Source of the DNA: Nitrosopumilus zosterae
Lineage (GTDB): Archaea; Thermoproteota; Nitrososphaeria; Nitrososphaerales; Nitrosopumilaceae
Reading direction: 5' to 3'
NCBI RefSeq assembly: GCF_025998175.1
Contig: NZ_AP026695.1
Location: 1,118,760 to 1,182,759 of the forward strand
DNA length: 64,000 bases
Shown here: positions 44,225 to 52,405 of the stretch, piece after piece
How positions within the stretch are numbered: the first letter of the stretch is position 1
Layout: the number at the start of each line of letters is the position of its first letter
Notes under the pieces: model-generated
Database searches by the model: none
Told to the model about the DNA's origin: nothing
What the model saw: the letters and a program-made list of their open reading frames with translations, nothing else
Made by a program: the position numbers and the translations under genes

Positions 44225-44407
44225 TTATTGCTCCAGAGTTTCACCAAAAATTTTCTCAATTAAACACATTTCACCACACGAATCACATTTTGAACACTCA
44301 GCAAATAAGACATCACCATCAGAGAACTTCCTTTTTCTTTGCATTCCACAATTTGAGCATTTTTCAACAGTATAGTCCAAAGTGATTTTTTTCTTTGAGA
44401 ACATCAT
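44225..44407 (-). CDS. Small double-CxxC zinc protein
   Basis: 60 residues. A basic start (MFSKKKITLDYTV) is followed by CSNCGMQRKRK and CSKCDSCGEMC, giving two or three metal-binding pairs. Its ATG overlaps the stop codon of the DUF1512 gene (ATGA at 44404-44407), so it is translationally coupled to it. A second in-frame ATG three bases on is an alternative start. Function unknown. Confidence 0.7.
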   Translation of the reverse strand: MMFSKKKITLDYTVEKCSNCGMQRKRKFSDGDVLFAECSKCDSCGEMCLIEKIFGETLEQ

Positions 44408-45534
44408 TGCGGTACACCAACAGTATTTCCCACACCAATTATGACTATAGATTGTCCCTCCATAGTATTTTCTTGAATCATTTCATGAACTTGTGAGCAC
44501 ACATCATCTGCTTTGTATGCAATGTCTTTGGTCATAAGTGTAATTGCCTCTTTAACTGATTGCTTGACAACTATAGAAAATATAGGAATGTTTTTGGATG
44601 TAGCGATTGCTTCAATTTCAAATTTTTCGATTCCCATTCCACCAATTGCAGCCCCAAATCCTTGTGCCACGGATGCAGAATCTTCACCCTCCATTTTTAA
44701 TGCAGCATCTATCATAATAATTGCATCAATTTTATTTTCAGAAATGATTTTTTCCAAACCGTCAGCAGGTCTTCCAACTGTAGAACCAGGACCTTCAGCC
44801 TTTAAGAGAAATAATTTCCTTCCATTAAATTCAGATTTTGCTAGAACAGTTTGAAATGCAACTGTCTCTTTTTGATGTTTTAACATCATCATTCCAACAA
44901 CCATCGGACCAATTCCATCACCCACAGGTTGTCCTTTTTTAAATACGGGAATTGCTTCTTTCATGGCCTCAGATTGTTCCATTATAAAAGGAAGAATCAT
45001 CTGCAAAGGCAAAATTAATGGATAGTTGTTTTGTTTTTTTGCAGTAAGATACATGTGATTAATAACTTTGTAAATCATTTGTAATGAAGATGCAATTTCA
45101 AGTAAAGTTTGAACTCGAGTCAATTCAATATCATTCATCTGAGGAGAAATCGACCTTACATGTTCCCTAGTGTAATCTTCTCTAGACCTTACAATATGTC
45201 GTACTTTGTCTACAATTCCATTAGGATCCATATCAACAGGCATAATTGTAAAATAATCAATGAAGCGGTCAATTTTTGTAGTTGGATCATCTACAGGCTT
45301 CAAGGTTATCTTTACATAATTAATTAATTCATCTCTAGATTCTTTTCTAAAACCATCAAGTTTAGCAATTCCTTTTTTGATTTCACCTGATGTGACATAG
45401 AGTTGAATGCGTTGGCCATAAAACACAAAAAAGAAAATAGGTAGAATCCAAATTAACATCATGAGAGGGTTTGTGTCATCACCCATTGCAAAAATCTGAT
45501 CAAAATCAAAACTTGTAAAATTCACTAAACTCAT
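44404..45534 (-). CDS. DUF1512 family protein
   Basis: 376 residues. One N-terminal membrane helix (PLMMLIWILPIFFFVFYG) is followed by a large cytoplasmic domain with glycine-rich stretches (GDGIGPMVVGMMML, KAEGPGSTVGRPADGLEKII, AQGFGAAIGGMGIEKFEIEAIA). The ending is VIIGVGNTVGVPQ. This matches the archaeal DUF1512 family. Function is not established. The gene is divergent from tbp and coupled to the small zinc protein downstream. Confidence 0.85.
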   Translation of the reverse strand: MSLVNFTSFDFDQIFAMGDDTNPLMMLIWILPIFFFVFYGQRIQLYVTSGEIKKGIAKLDGFRKESRDELINYVKITLKPVDDPTTKIDRFIDYFTIMPVDMDPNGIVDKVRHIVRSREDYTREHVRSISPQMNDIELTRVQTLLEIASSLQMIYKVINHMYLTAKKQNNYPLILPLQMILPFIMEQSEAMKEAIPVFKKGQPVGDGIGPMVVGMMMLKHQKETVAFQTVLAKSEFNGRKLFLLKAEGPGSTVGRPADGLEKIISENKIDAIIMIDAALKMEGEDSASVAQGFGAAIGGMGIEKFEIEAIATSKNIPIFSIVVKQSVKEAITLMTKDIAYKADDVCSQVHEMIQENTMEGQSIVIIGVGNTVGVPQ

Positions 45535-45630
45535 CGATCTTCAAATCTAAATTAAATGATTCGTCCTATGACCAAAAGACATACCAAAATCAGAAAAAAA
45601 TGGGTGTAGAGGCAAAAAAATTGGCGAGTG

Positions 45631-45640
45631 CTTTTATTAT
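45631..45640 (+). promoter_or_regulatory. TATA box of the tbp gene
   Basis: CTTTTATTAT lies about 30 bases before the tbp ATG (45665). In archaea transcription begins about 25 bases after the TATA centre, so the mRNA should start only a few bases before the ATG, that is, it would be nearly leaderless. Confidence 0.6.
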
Positions 45641-45664
45641 AGTTCAAATACAAAAAACCTGAAT

Positions 45665-46225
45665 ATGCCACAAACAAAACCAATTGTAAGCGTGGAAAAC
45701 GTTGTAGCCTCAGCTTCTGTAGACCAGAAGATGGACTTGAATGAGATCACTAAAACATTTCCAGATGTAGAATATCACCCTGATCAATTTCCAGGACTAG
45801 TTTTTAGATTAAAGACACCAAAGACGGCTACATTGATTTTCACTTCAGGCAAAATGGTATGTACTGGTTCCAAATCTGAAGAGATGGCGAGAAAGGCAGT
45901 AAAGACAGTTGTGCAAAAACTTCGAAAAGGCGGAATTAAAGTAAAAAAAGATGCAACTGTACAAATTCAAAATATTGTAGCATCTATTAATCTAGGTGGA
46001 AAAATTCATTTGGAGCAAGCAGCAAGAACATTGCCTAGAAGCATGTACGAACCTGAGCAATTTCCAGGACTTATTCACAGAATGTTAGATCCAAAGACAG
46101 TGATTTTGTTATTTTCATCAGGAAAGCTTGTCTGCACAGGAGCTAAACAAGAACCAGACGTTTACAGATCAGTTAACAACTTGCACGCATTACTAGAAGA
46201 AAAAAACCTAATGATTTATGATTAA
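45665..46225 (+). CDS. tbp: TATA-box-binding protein TBP
   Basis: General transcription factor that bends the promoter and recruits TFB. The 186-residue protein is the usual two-fold repeated saddle: SVENVVASASVDQKMDLNEIT...QFPGLVFRLKTPKTATLIFTSGKMVCTGSKS, then VQIQNIVASINLGGKIHLEQAA...QFPGLIHRMLDPKTVILLFSSGKLVCTGAKQ. The DNA-contacting residues of both halves are conserved. It is divergent from the DUF1512 gene. Confidence 0.98.
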   Translation: MPQTKPIVSVENVVASASVDQKMDLNEITKTFPDVEYHPDQFPGLVFRLKTPKTATLIFTSGKMVCTGSKSEEMARKAVKTVVQKLRKGGIKVKKDATVQIQNIVASINLGGKIHLEQAARTLPRSMYEPEQFPGLIHRMLDPKTVILLFSSGKLVCTGAKQEPDVYRSVNNLHALLEEKNLMIYD

Positions 46226-46389
46226 TCATAAATCAAATCTATTTTCATTAATTTCTATAATTTACTTATAAGTATAATTGTCATCATACAAATTTTGAAA
46301 CAAGAAGATATGATGCTGAAAAAGTGTCTTAAAGGGCATATTTTAAAAATACAGATGAAAGAAACGAAACAGACTAGATTTTAAAAAAA

Positions 46390-46719
46390 TTATTTTATAG
46401 AACTGCCAAGAGGAACATCTTCATTTACTGTTAGCCAAAAGGGTTTATCATCAACATCAGCTGCCAATAACATTGCATTTGATTCAACACCTGCCATTTT
46501 TTTTGGTTCTAGATTTGCAATGACAATCACAGTTTTTCCAACAAGATCTTCAGGTTGATAATATTGTGCCCCACCAATTATCACATCCCGTTTATCATCA
46601 TTTCCCAAATCAATTAAACCTTTGATAATTTTTGATTTACCTTCAATAGGTTCTGTTGCAAGAATTTTTGCAACTCTAATGTCTAGCTTTGCAAAGTCGT
46701 CATATGACACATTGGACAT
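46390..46719 (-). CDS. tRNA-binding domain protein (methionyl-tRNA synthetase beta subunit type)
   Basis: About 109 residues from ATG 46719 (MSNVSYDDFAKLDIRVAKI); an ATG three codons upstream is also possible. The OB-fold tRNA-binding domain is clear: LDIRVAKILATEPIEG, KIIKGLIDLG, VIIGGAQYYQPEDLVGKTVIVIANLEPKKMAGVESNAMLLAA. This is the stand-alone form of the MetRS C-terminal domain (also found in EMAP/Arc1p). It binds tRNA in trans, probably aiding MetRS. The 71-residue gene lies 30 bases upstream on the same strand. Confidence 0.9.
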   Translation of the reverse strand: MSNVSYDDFAKLDIRVAKILATEPIEGKSKIIKGLIDLGNDDKRDVIIGGAQYYQPEDLVGKTVIVIANLEPKKMAGVESNAMLLAADVDDKPFWLTVNEDVPLGSSIK

Positions 46720-46757
46720 ATCACTCACTTATTCTTCCTGTTAAAATAAATTCGCAT

Positions 46758-46973
46758 TTACTGTAGATCTTTTTTATTGATTCCACTAGTTTCAATTTCA
46801 TATCTTAATGCAGCAGGAAGATCCATGTACTTTTTGTTAACCATTTCAATTATTTGATCTTCGGGGACATTAACTTTTTTTAATAATTTTCCACGTTGAT
46901 GAGCATAAGCATTTTTCCAAAAACCAGCACCGTCCAACGTTTCAATTTTTGGCATGTATTTTGTGGGTTTCAT
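46758..46973 (-). CDS. Small protein, unknown function, upstream of the tRNA-binding protein
   Basis: 71 residues (or 65 from the ATG at 46955). It is charged and mainly helical: MPKIETLDGAGFWKNAYAHQRGKLLKKVNVPEDQIIEMVNKK is its first half. There is no membrane segment or known motif. It is probably co-transcribed with the tRNA-binding protein. A branched RNA fold lies 20 bases upstream of its start (46993-47071) and could belong to its leader. Confidence 0.6.
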   Translation of the reverse strand: MKPTKYMPKIETLDGAGFWKNAYAHQRGKLLKKVNVPEDQIIEMVNKKYMDLPAALRYEIETSGINKKDLQ

Positions 46974-46992
46974 ATTTTTTCAAATTTTAAGT

Positions 46993-47071
46993 GACTGTGA
47001 CGGAAGAATGGCAAACGCCATTGGAACTGGAGTTACTGTTCCGGATTTTAGGCATGTTGCCCATCACAGTC
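46993..47071. ncRNA. Candidate structured RNA with a four-way junction
   Basis: GACTGTGA (46993-47000) pairs perfectly with TCACAGTC (47064-47071) and closes a domain with three inner hairpins. These are AATGGC-AAAC-GCCATT (47007-47022), GGAAC...GTTCC (47023-47027/47038-47042) and GGCA-TGT-TGCC (47051-47061). A competing helix CGGAA/TTCCG (47001-47005/47039-47043) excludes the second hairpin, as in a switch. Either strand fits a promoter: a TATA-like CATATTTTTTC before the plus strand, or TTAAATATATTAG (47093-47105) before the minus strand. On the minus strand it would be the leader of the 71-residue gene. It is not a tRNA (no T arm). I know no named family it fits. Confidence 0.5.
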
Positions 47072-47092
47072 TATTTGCAATGCAGTTGGAAT

Positions 47093-47104
47093 CTAATATA
47101 TTTA
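47093..47104 (+). promoter_or_regulatory. TATA box of the SRPBCC gene (and, reversed, of the RNA candidate)
   Basis: CTAATATATTTA lies about 30 bases before ATG 47128, consistent with a leaderless mRNA. The element is nearly symmetric, so it could also serve transcription in the other direction, which would start close to 47071, the base of the structured RNA. Confidence 0.5.
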
Positions 47105-47127
47105 ATGCGGAAGAATTGACTTTGCAC

Positions 47128-47544
47128 ATGGCTACAATTGAGGTAGAAGTTGAAATTAATTCCACAGTAGACAAAGTTTGGGAGATAGTATCAGATATTG
47201 ACAATGAACCCAGATTTTGGAAGGGAACAAAAGGAGTCAAAAATCTATCAAAGGAAGGGAACATAATCAAAAGAGAGATTACCATTGCATTTAGAGATCA
47301 AAAATGCCTGCAAGAAGTAAAACTAGAACCTAAAAATAGAATTGAAGCCAAGTTCACTAAAGGAATCATTAATGGCGAAAAAATTGTACTCATCATTCCA
47401 AATGGAGAGAATACCATACTAAAAACAATCTGGGACATAAAATTAACTGGAATGATGGGGATGTTTACAGGTATGATTAAAAACCACATCAAAAGTGGAA
47501 CCGAACAAGCCATGCGCAGTATCAAAGAAGAAATCGAGAGATAG
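47128..47544 (+). CDS. SRPBCC (START-like) family protein
   Basis: 138 residues from ATG 47128 (MATIEVEVEINSTVDKVWEIVSDIDN). The start of the SRPBCC fold is typical (first strand, then two short helices), followed by WKGTKGVKNLSKEGN and a long C-terminal helix (KNHIKSGTEQAMRSIKEEIE) covering a hydrophobic pocket. The family binds lipids, polyketides or other hydrophobic ligands. The frame is open upstream to 46954, but that stretch contains the RNA candidate and a TATA box. The glycosyltransferase gene starts four bases after the stop. Confidence 0.82.
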   Translation: MATIEVEVEINSTVDKVWEIVSDIDNEPRFWKGTKGVKNLSKEGNIIKREITIAFRDQKCLQEVKLEPKNRIEAKFTKGIINGEKIVLIIPNGENTILKTIWDIKLTGMMGMFTGMIKNHIKSGTEQAMRSIKEEIER

Positions 47545-47548
47545 TTTT

Positions 47549-48757
47549 ATGGAGTTAATATTAGATATTTTCAATTACACTTTAACTGCAATTTTAATTG
47601 GGATTTGTGGAGCATGGGTTTTTCTAATTAAATCAATGGTAGATTCGTTTAGGTTTACACCATATCTAGATAAATTTGAAAATACATCAAAAACCAATCC
47701 CAAAGTATCAGTGATTCTTCCAGCAAGAAATGAAGAAGAATTTATCAGTAAATGTTTAGACTCGTTAATTGATCAAGATTATAAAAATTATGAAATCATA
47801 GTAATTGACGATTCATCAGAAGACAACACACAAAAAATTATTTACAAATATGCAGAAAAACATTCCAAAGTAATTCCAATAATTGCAAGACCCAAACCAG
47901 ATGGTTGGATGGGGAAAAATTGGGCATGTATGGAGGGATATAAGAAAGCAAGTGGAGAACTATTATTATTTACCGATGCAGATACAAAACATTCCCAAAA
48001 TGTAATATCGCTTGCTGTAGGACACTTAGTTTCATTTAATTTAGATGCGTTATCTGCAATTCCCAAAATGATGACATTTGATTTTTGGACAAAGGTCACA
48101 TTGCCAATGATTTCAACATTTTTACACAGTAGATTTTCTGCATTAAATGTCAACAATCCTGCCAAAAAAACAGGCTATTTTTTTGGTAGTTTTTTTATTT
48201 TGAAAAAAAAGACATATGAAAATGTAGGAATGCACGAAGGAGTAAAACATGAGATTATTGAAGACGGGGCATTAGGAAAAAAAGTCAAAGAGGCAGGACA
48301 TAAAATGAAAATGGTGAGAGGAGATCATCTAATTGACGCAGTTTGGGCAAGAGACAAAAGCACATTGTGGAATGCACTAAAAAGATTAATGATTCCACTA
48401 TACCTTCAAAATGCAAAAATCGCTATAGGAATTTTTTTTGCGGTGGCATTTTTGTTATTTGTACCATTTCCAATATTTGCAGTATCATTGTCTATTCCTA
48501 TAGAGGAGATATCTTCAAAAATACTTTGTATTTCAGCTGCGGCGGCATCATCACTGATCTATATAGGAGCAATTATTGAGACAAAAATGGGACTACATCT
48601 CAGATTAATTCATGCATTATTTGCACCACTCGGCAGTTTAGTGGTGGTTTTAGGATTTCTAAGTGGCTTACTGCAAGCAAAGAGAAACGAATCAGTGATG
48701 TGGAGAGGGAGGAGTTATTCCATGAAAGACCACACTCAAAATTCTATCAGCGTATAG
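47549..48757 (+). CDS. Family 2 glycosyltransferase, membrane-bound
   Basis: 402 residues from ATG 47549 (MELILDIFNYTLTAILIGICG). An N-terminal membrane helix is followed by a GT-A domain: VSVILPARNEEEFISKCLDSLIDQDYKNYEIIVIDDSSEDNT, the DAD metal-binding motif (LLFTDADTKHSQN), and later IIEDGALGKKVKEAGHKMKMVRGDH. Two or more C-terminal helices end it. The layout matches hopanoid/carotenoid- or lipid-glycosylating GT2 enzymes. It follows the hydrophobic-ligand SRPBCC gene directly, so a shared lipid role is possible. Confidence 0.87.
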   Translation: MELILDIFNYTLTAILIGICGAWVFLIKSMVDSFRFTPYLDKFENTSKTNPKVSVILPARNEEEFISKCLDSLIDQDYKNYEIIVIDDSSEDNTQKIIYKYAEKHSKVIPIIARPKPDGWMGKNWACMEGYKKASGELLLFTDADTKHSQNVISLAVGHLVSFNLDALSAIPKMMTFDFWTKVTLPMISTFLHSRFSALNVNNPAKKTGYFFGSFFILKKKTYENVGMHEGVKHEIIEDGALGKKVKEAGHKMKMVRGDHLIDAVWARDKSTLWNALKRLMIPLYLQNAKIAIGIFFAVAFLLFVPFPIFAVSLSIPIEEISSKILCISAAAASSLIYIGAIIETKMGLHLRLIHALFAPLGSLVVVLGFLSGLLQAKRNESVMWRGRSYSMKDHTQNSISV

Positions 48758-48794
48758 TAATCCTTTTAGATAGAAAACAGAAAACCAAGAACCT

Positions 48795-49937
48795 ATGGAC
48801 AAATCAGGAATAATTGTAGGTGCTTCGGTGGGGGCAGCAATTGTTCTAGTATTATTTGCCGTGTTATTCATTTCATCACCAGAATCAATAAAGCCTGAAA
48901 TCATAGTTAGTAATGGCCATTCATCAAGTACAGTGGGCGAAGTAACTTCTATTTATTCAAAAAAATTATCATTAATTGAAATTTTTGAAAAATCAGAACC
49001 AGGAGTTGTACGAGTTAACGTTCAAAGAAGTGAAACTGCTGATATTGCAAATGGCGTAGGATCAGGATTTGTTTTTGACAAAATAGGACACATAATTACA
49101 AATGCGCATGTTGTAAAGGATGCAAACAAAGTAACTATAACATTTCTTGATGGAAGATCATACAATGCAGAAATTATAGGATCAGACGAGTTTACAGATA
49201 TTGCAGTAGTTAAAGTTAATGCAGATTTAGAACTTTTACATCCGTTGTCACTTGGAGATTCATCAAATCTCAAAGTAGGAGAACAAATAGCTGCAATTGG
49301 AAATCCATTTGGATTGTCAGGATCTATGACATCAGGAATTGTAAGTCAATTAGGACGATTACTTCCATCAGGTAACGGATATTCAATTCCAGATGTCATT
49401 CAGACAGACGCAGCAATTAACCCAGGAAATTCTGGTGGACCATTGATAAATATGCACGGAGGGATTGTCGGAATAAACACTGCCATCCAATCAGCCACAG
49501 GTGAATTTACAGGAGTAGGGTTTGCAATACCATCACAGACGGTCGCAAAAATTGTACCCATCCTAATAGAAAAAGGAGAATACAAGCATCCATGGATAGG
49601 GATTTCAGGCAGAGATATTGATCCAGATTTGGCCAAAGTTTTAGAATTAAAAGATGCAGTTGGATTTTTAGTTGTCACAGTAGTAGAAGATAGTCCTGCA
49701 TCAAAAGCAGGATTGATTGGTTCGGATAAAACAATCGAGACAGATGGAATAAGTTATGCAGTTGGAGGAGATATAATTTTAGCAGTAGATGGAAAAGAAG
49801 TTAGAAAAATTGACGATATTTTGATTCATCTTCAGCGAGCAAAAACTATCGGAGATGAAATGGTTTTAGATATTTTGAGAGATGGAAGAACAACAAATGT
49901 CACAGTGATTCTAGAACAAAGACCCAATGGAAATTAA
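48795..49937 (+). CDS. HtrA/DegP-type serine protease with PDZ domain
   Basis: 380 residues. One N-terminal helix (IIVGASVGAAIVLVLFAVLFI) anchors the protein with its protease domain outside. The triad is His105 (ITNAHVVKDA), Asp135 (EFTDIAVVK) and Ser213 (INPGNSGGPL). A single C-terminal PDZ domain follows (WIGISGRDIDPDLAKVLELKDAVGFLVVTVVEDSPASKAGLIG). HtrA proteins degrade or refold damaged exported proteins. It is a separate transcription unit after the glycosyltransferase gene. Confidence 0.93.
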   Translation: MDKSGIIVGASVGAAIVLVLFAVLFISSPESIKPEIIVSNGHSSSTVGEVTSIYSKKLSLIEIFEKSEPGVVRVNVQRSETADIANGVGSGFVFDKIGHIITNAHVVKDANKVTITFLDGRSYNAEIIGSDEFTDIAVVKVNADLELLHPLSLGDSSNLKVGEQIAAIGNPFGLSGSMTSGIVSQLGRLLPSGNGYSIPDVIQTDAAINPGNSGGPLINMHGGIVGINTAIQSATGEFTGVGFAIPSQTVAKIVPILIEKGEYKHPWIGISGRDIDPDLAKVLELKDAVGFLVVTVVEDSPASKAGLIGSDKTIETDGISYAVGGDIILAVDGKEVRKIDDILIHLQRAKTIGDEMVLDILRDGRTTNVTVILEQRPNGN

Positions 49938-49979
49938 AATAACACAAGCATAAATACTTCTAATCAAGAATGGATTCTG

Positions 49980-51149
49980 TTGAACAAGCTTGTCTTAAAC
50001 TCCGAGAGTTTAAACAAAGTTTTAGAGAACAAAACAATATCTCGTGAAGATATTTTTGAGATTTATCAAAATTCTCTAAAAGATCCTACTGAACTTTTTT
50101 CAGTATCTCAAAATCTAAGAGAAAAATTCAAAAAAAATACAGTTACATTTTCTAAAAAAGCATTTTTTAATATCATCAATTTATGTAAGGACACTTGCTC
50201 ATATTGTACATACAAAGCAGAGCCAGGAGAAGAAAAATTATCTTTAATGTCAAAACAACAAATTCTGGAATTATTGCAACTTGCAAAAAAATACAGGTGT
50301 GTTGAAACACTTTTTGTTACAGGTGAGCAACCAGAACAAAGATACCAAGAAGCACGCGAGTGGTTAAAAGAGAACGGATTCAAATCAACTGTAGAATATC
50401 TCATTCATTCATCAGAATTAGCATTAGAGATAGGACTATTTCCACATACTAATGCAGGCAATCTAAATTATGAAGAAATGAAAGAATTGAAAAAAACAAA
50501 TGTGTCAATGGGAGTTATGCTTGAAAATGTCAGTGAAAGACTAACAGAGAGAGGAATGCCACATTATTTGGCAGCAAGTAAAAAACCAAAAGCAAGATTA
50601 CAGGTATTAGAAAATTCTGGAAAAATTGGAATTCCAATAACTACAGGAATTCTTGTAGGGATAGGAGAGACAATTGGCGAGGTAATTGATTCAATTTTAG
50701 CAATAAGAGAACTTCACAGCAAATATGGAAACATACAAGAAGTAATTTTACAAAATTTTCAACCAAAACCAGACACGGTTATGAAAAACAAACCATCAGC
50801 TGATGAGAGATATTTTAAAACAATTGTGGCACTATCAAGAATAATAATGCCTGAAATGAACATACAGATTCCTCCAAATTTATCACCCAAATCATATCAA
50901 AGTTTCTTGTCCGCTGGGATAAATGATTGGGGAGGCATATCTCCACTTACTCCTGATTTTGTAAATCCAGAATTTGCATGGCCAGAAATTAACAAAGTAA
51001 GCAAAGAGTCCAAAGATGCAGGATTTGATTTAAAATGCAGATTCCCAGTATATCCAGAATTTTTCTCTTTTATTAGCAAAGAGTTAAGAGATAAGATGGC
51101 AGTAATTGAAAATGAAGAAGGATTGGTAAAAGAGGAATATTGGAGATGA
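49980..51149 (+). CDS. cofG: FO synthase subunit 1 (radical SAM)
   Basis: With CofH forms 7,8-didemethyl-8-hydroxy-5-deazariboflavin (FO), the chromophore of F420. 389 residues from TTG 49980. The radical-SAM cluster is CKDTCSYC (Cys69, Cys73, Cys76), followed by TLFVTGEQPEQRYQEAREWL, GMLENVSERL, and PFxxxPE-like NIQIPPNLSPK. The cofH start codon overlaps its stop (ATGA at 51146-51149), so the two are translationally coupled. Confidence 0.95.
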   Translation: MNKLVLNSESLNKVLENKTISREDIFEIYQNSLKDPTELFSVSQNLREKFKKNTVTFSKKAFFNIINLCKDTCSYCTYKAEPGEEKLSLMSKQQILELLQLAKKYRCVETLFVTGEQPEQRYQEAREWLKENGFKSTVEYLIHSSELALEIGLFPHTNAGNLNYEEMKELKKTNVSMGVMLENVSERLTERGMPHYLAASKKPKARLQVLENSGKIGIPITTGILVGIGETIGEVIDSILAIRELHSKYGNIQEVILQNFQPKPDTVMKNKPSADERYFKTIVALSRIIMPEMNIQIPPNLSPKSYQSFLSAGINDWGGISPLTPDFVNPEFAWPEINKVSKESKDAGFDLKCRFPVYPEFFSFISKELRDKMAVIENEEGLVKEEYWR

Positions 51150-52405
51150 CAATCAACATAGACGCATTATTAAAAAATGCAGATCCACTCATTTCTGAAA
51201 TCTTAAACAATGCATTATCAGACAAAGAAATTTCTGCTCAAGATGGATTAGAGTTATACAAATCAACCGGAGTTGATTTTCATTTAGTGGGATTAGTTGC
51301 AGATGAAATTAGAAGAAGAAGAGTCGGGAATATTGTATCTTATGTAGTAAATAGAAATATCAATTTTACAAATGTGTGCATAAAACAATGTGGGTTTTGT
51401 GCGTTTAGCAGAGATTTTAGAGAAGAGGAGGGATATTTTCTACCAACAGAAGAGATTGTACGGAGGGCAATGGAGGCACGTCAATTAGGAGCAACTGAAG
51501 TATGCATTCAAGCAGGACTGCCCCCAGATATGAAAGGAGATCTTTATGAGAGTATTTGCAGGGAGATCAAAAAAGAGATTCCAGATATACATATTCATGG
51601 ATTTTCACCTGAAGAGATCCTATACGGAGCATCAAGATCTGAGATTTCAATTGAGGAATTTCTAAAAAGAATGAAGGAAGCAGGAGTAGATACACTTCCA
51701 GGAACATCAGCAGAAATTCTTGATCAAAAACTACGAGACCAGATTTCTCCAGGAAGAATAAGCGTAGAGAATTGGGAAAAAGTAATCAAATATGCTCACA
51801 AAATTGGGATCAATACTACATCAACTATGATGTTTGGACATTTAGAAACACTAGAACAAAGAGTGGCACATATAGTAAAATTAAGAGACATACAAAAAGA
51901 GACAGGAGGATTTACTGAATTTGTACCTCTAAATTTTATTCATACTGAAGCCCCCATGTACAAACATCAATTACATGAAGGAATAAGACGAGGAGGAAGT
52001 GGAAATGATGTCTTACTAACACATGCTGTTGCAAGAATCATGTTAAACAATTCAATTAACAATATCCAAATGTCATGGGTTAAAGAAGGGCAAAAAATGT
52101 CACAGTTATTGCTAATGTGGGGAGCCAATGATTTTGGTGGAACTCTGATTAACGAAAGTATTTCAACATCAGCAGGCTCAGAACATGGACAATTACTAAA
52201 ACCAAAAGAAATTAGAAGAAGGATTAAAGAGATTGGAAGAATACCTGCTGAGAGGAACACAAATTATAAGATTCTAAAAAAGTTTGATGCAGAAGAGGAG
52301 GTAGATGAAAAACTAGATAGAATTTTAGATACATCCCAATTTGGATCATATGTAGAATTGATAAAAATTAACAAATTCAAATACAAAAACCCTAGAGCGA
52401 AGTAA
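51146..52405 (+). CDS. cofH: FO synthase subunit 2 (radical SAM)
   Basis: 419 residues from ATG 51146 (MTINIDALLKNADPLISEIL). The radical-SAM cysteines are CIKQCGFC (Cys78, Cys82, Cys85), then FLPTEEIVRRAMEARQLGATEVCIQAGLPPD and HGFSPEEILYGASRS. The C-terminal region has the substrate segment GANDFGGTLINESISTSAGS typical of CofH/MqnE relatives. The pmbA gene begins with the base after its stop codon. Confidence 0.95.
   Translation: MTINIDALLKNADPLISEILNNALSDKEISAQDGLELYKSTGVDFHLVGLVADEIRRRRVGNIVSYVVNRNINFTNVCIKQCGFCAFSRDFREEEGYFLPTEEIVRRAMEARQLGATEVCIQAGLPPDMKGDLYESICREIKKEIPDIHIHGFSPEEILYGASRSEISIEEFLKRMKEAGVDTLPGTSAEILDQKLRDQISPGRISVENWEKVIKYAHKIGINTTSTMMFGHLETLEQRVAHIVKLRDIQKETGGFTEFVPLNFIHTEAPMYKHQLHEGIRRGGSGNDVLLTHAVARIMLNNSINNIQMSWVKEGQKMSQLLLMWGANDFGGTLINESISTSAGSEHGQLLKPKEIRRRIKEIGRIPAERNTNYKILKKFDAEEEVDEKLDRILDTSQFGSYVELIKINKFKYKNPRAK

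Noticed and set aside
46993-47071. Degenerate tRNA
   Set aside because: There is an acceptor-like stem but no T arm with TTC and no proper anticodon arm.
46954-47127. N-terminal extension of the SRPBCC protein
   Set aside because: The added 58 residues do not resemble the family, and a TATA box lies about 30 bases before ATG 47128. The stretch contains the branched RNA candidate.
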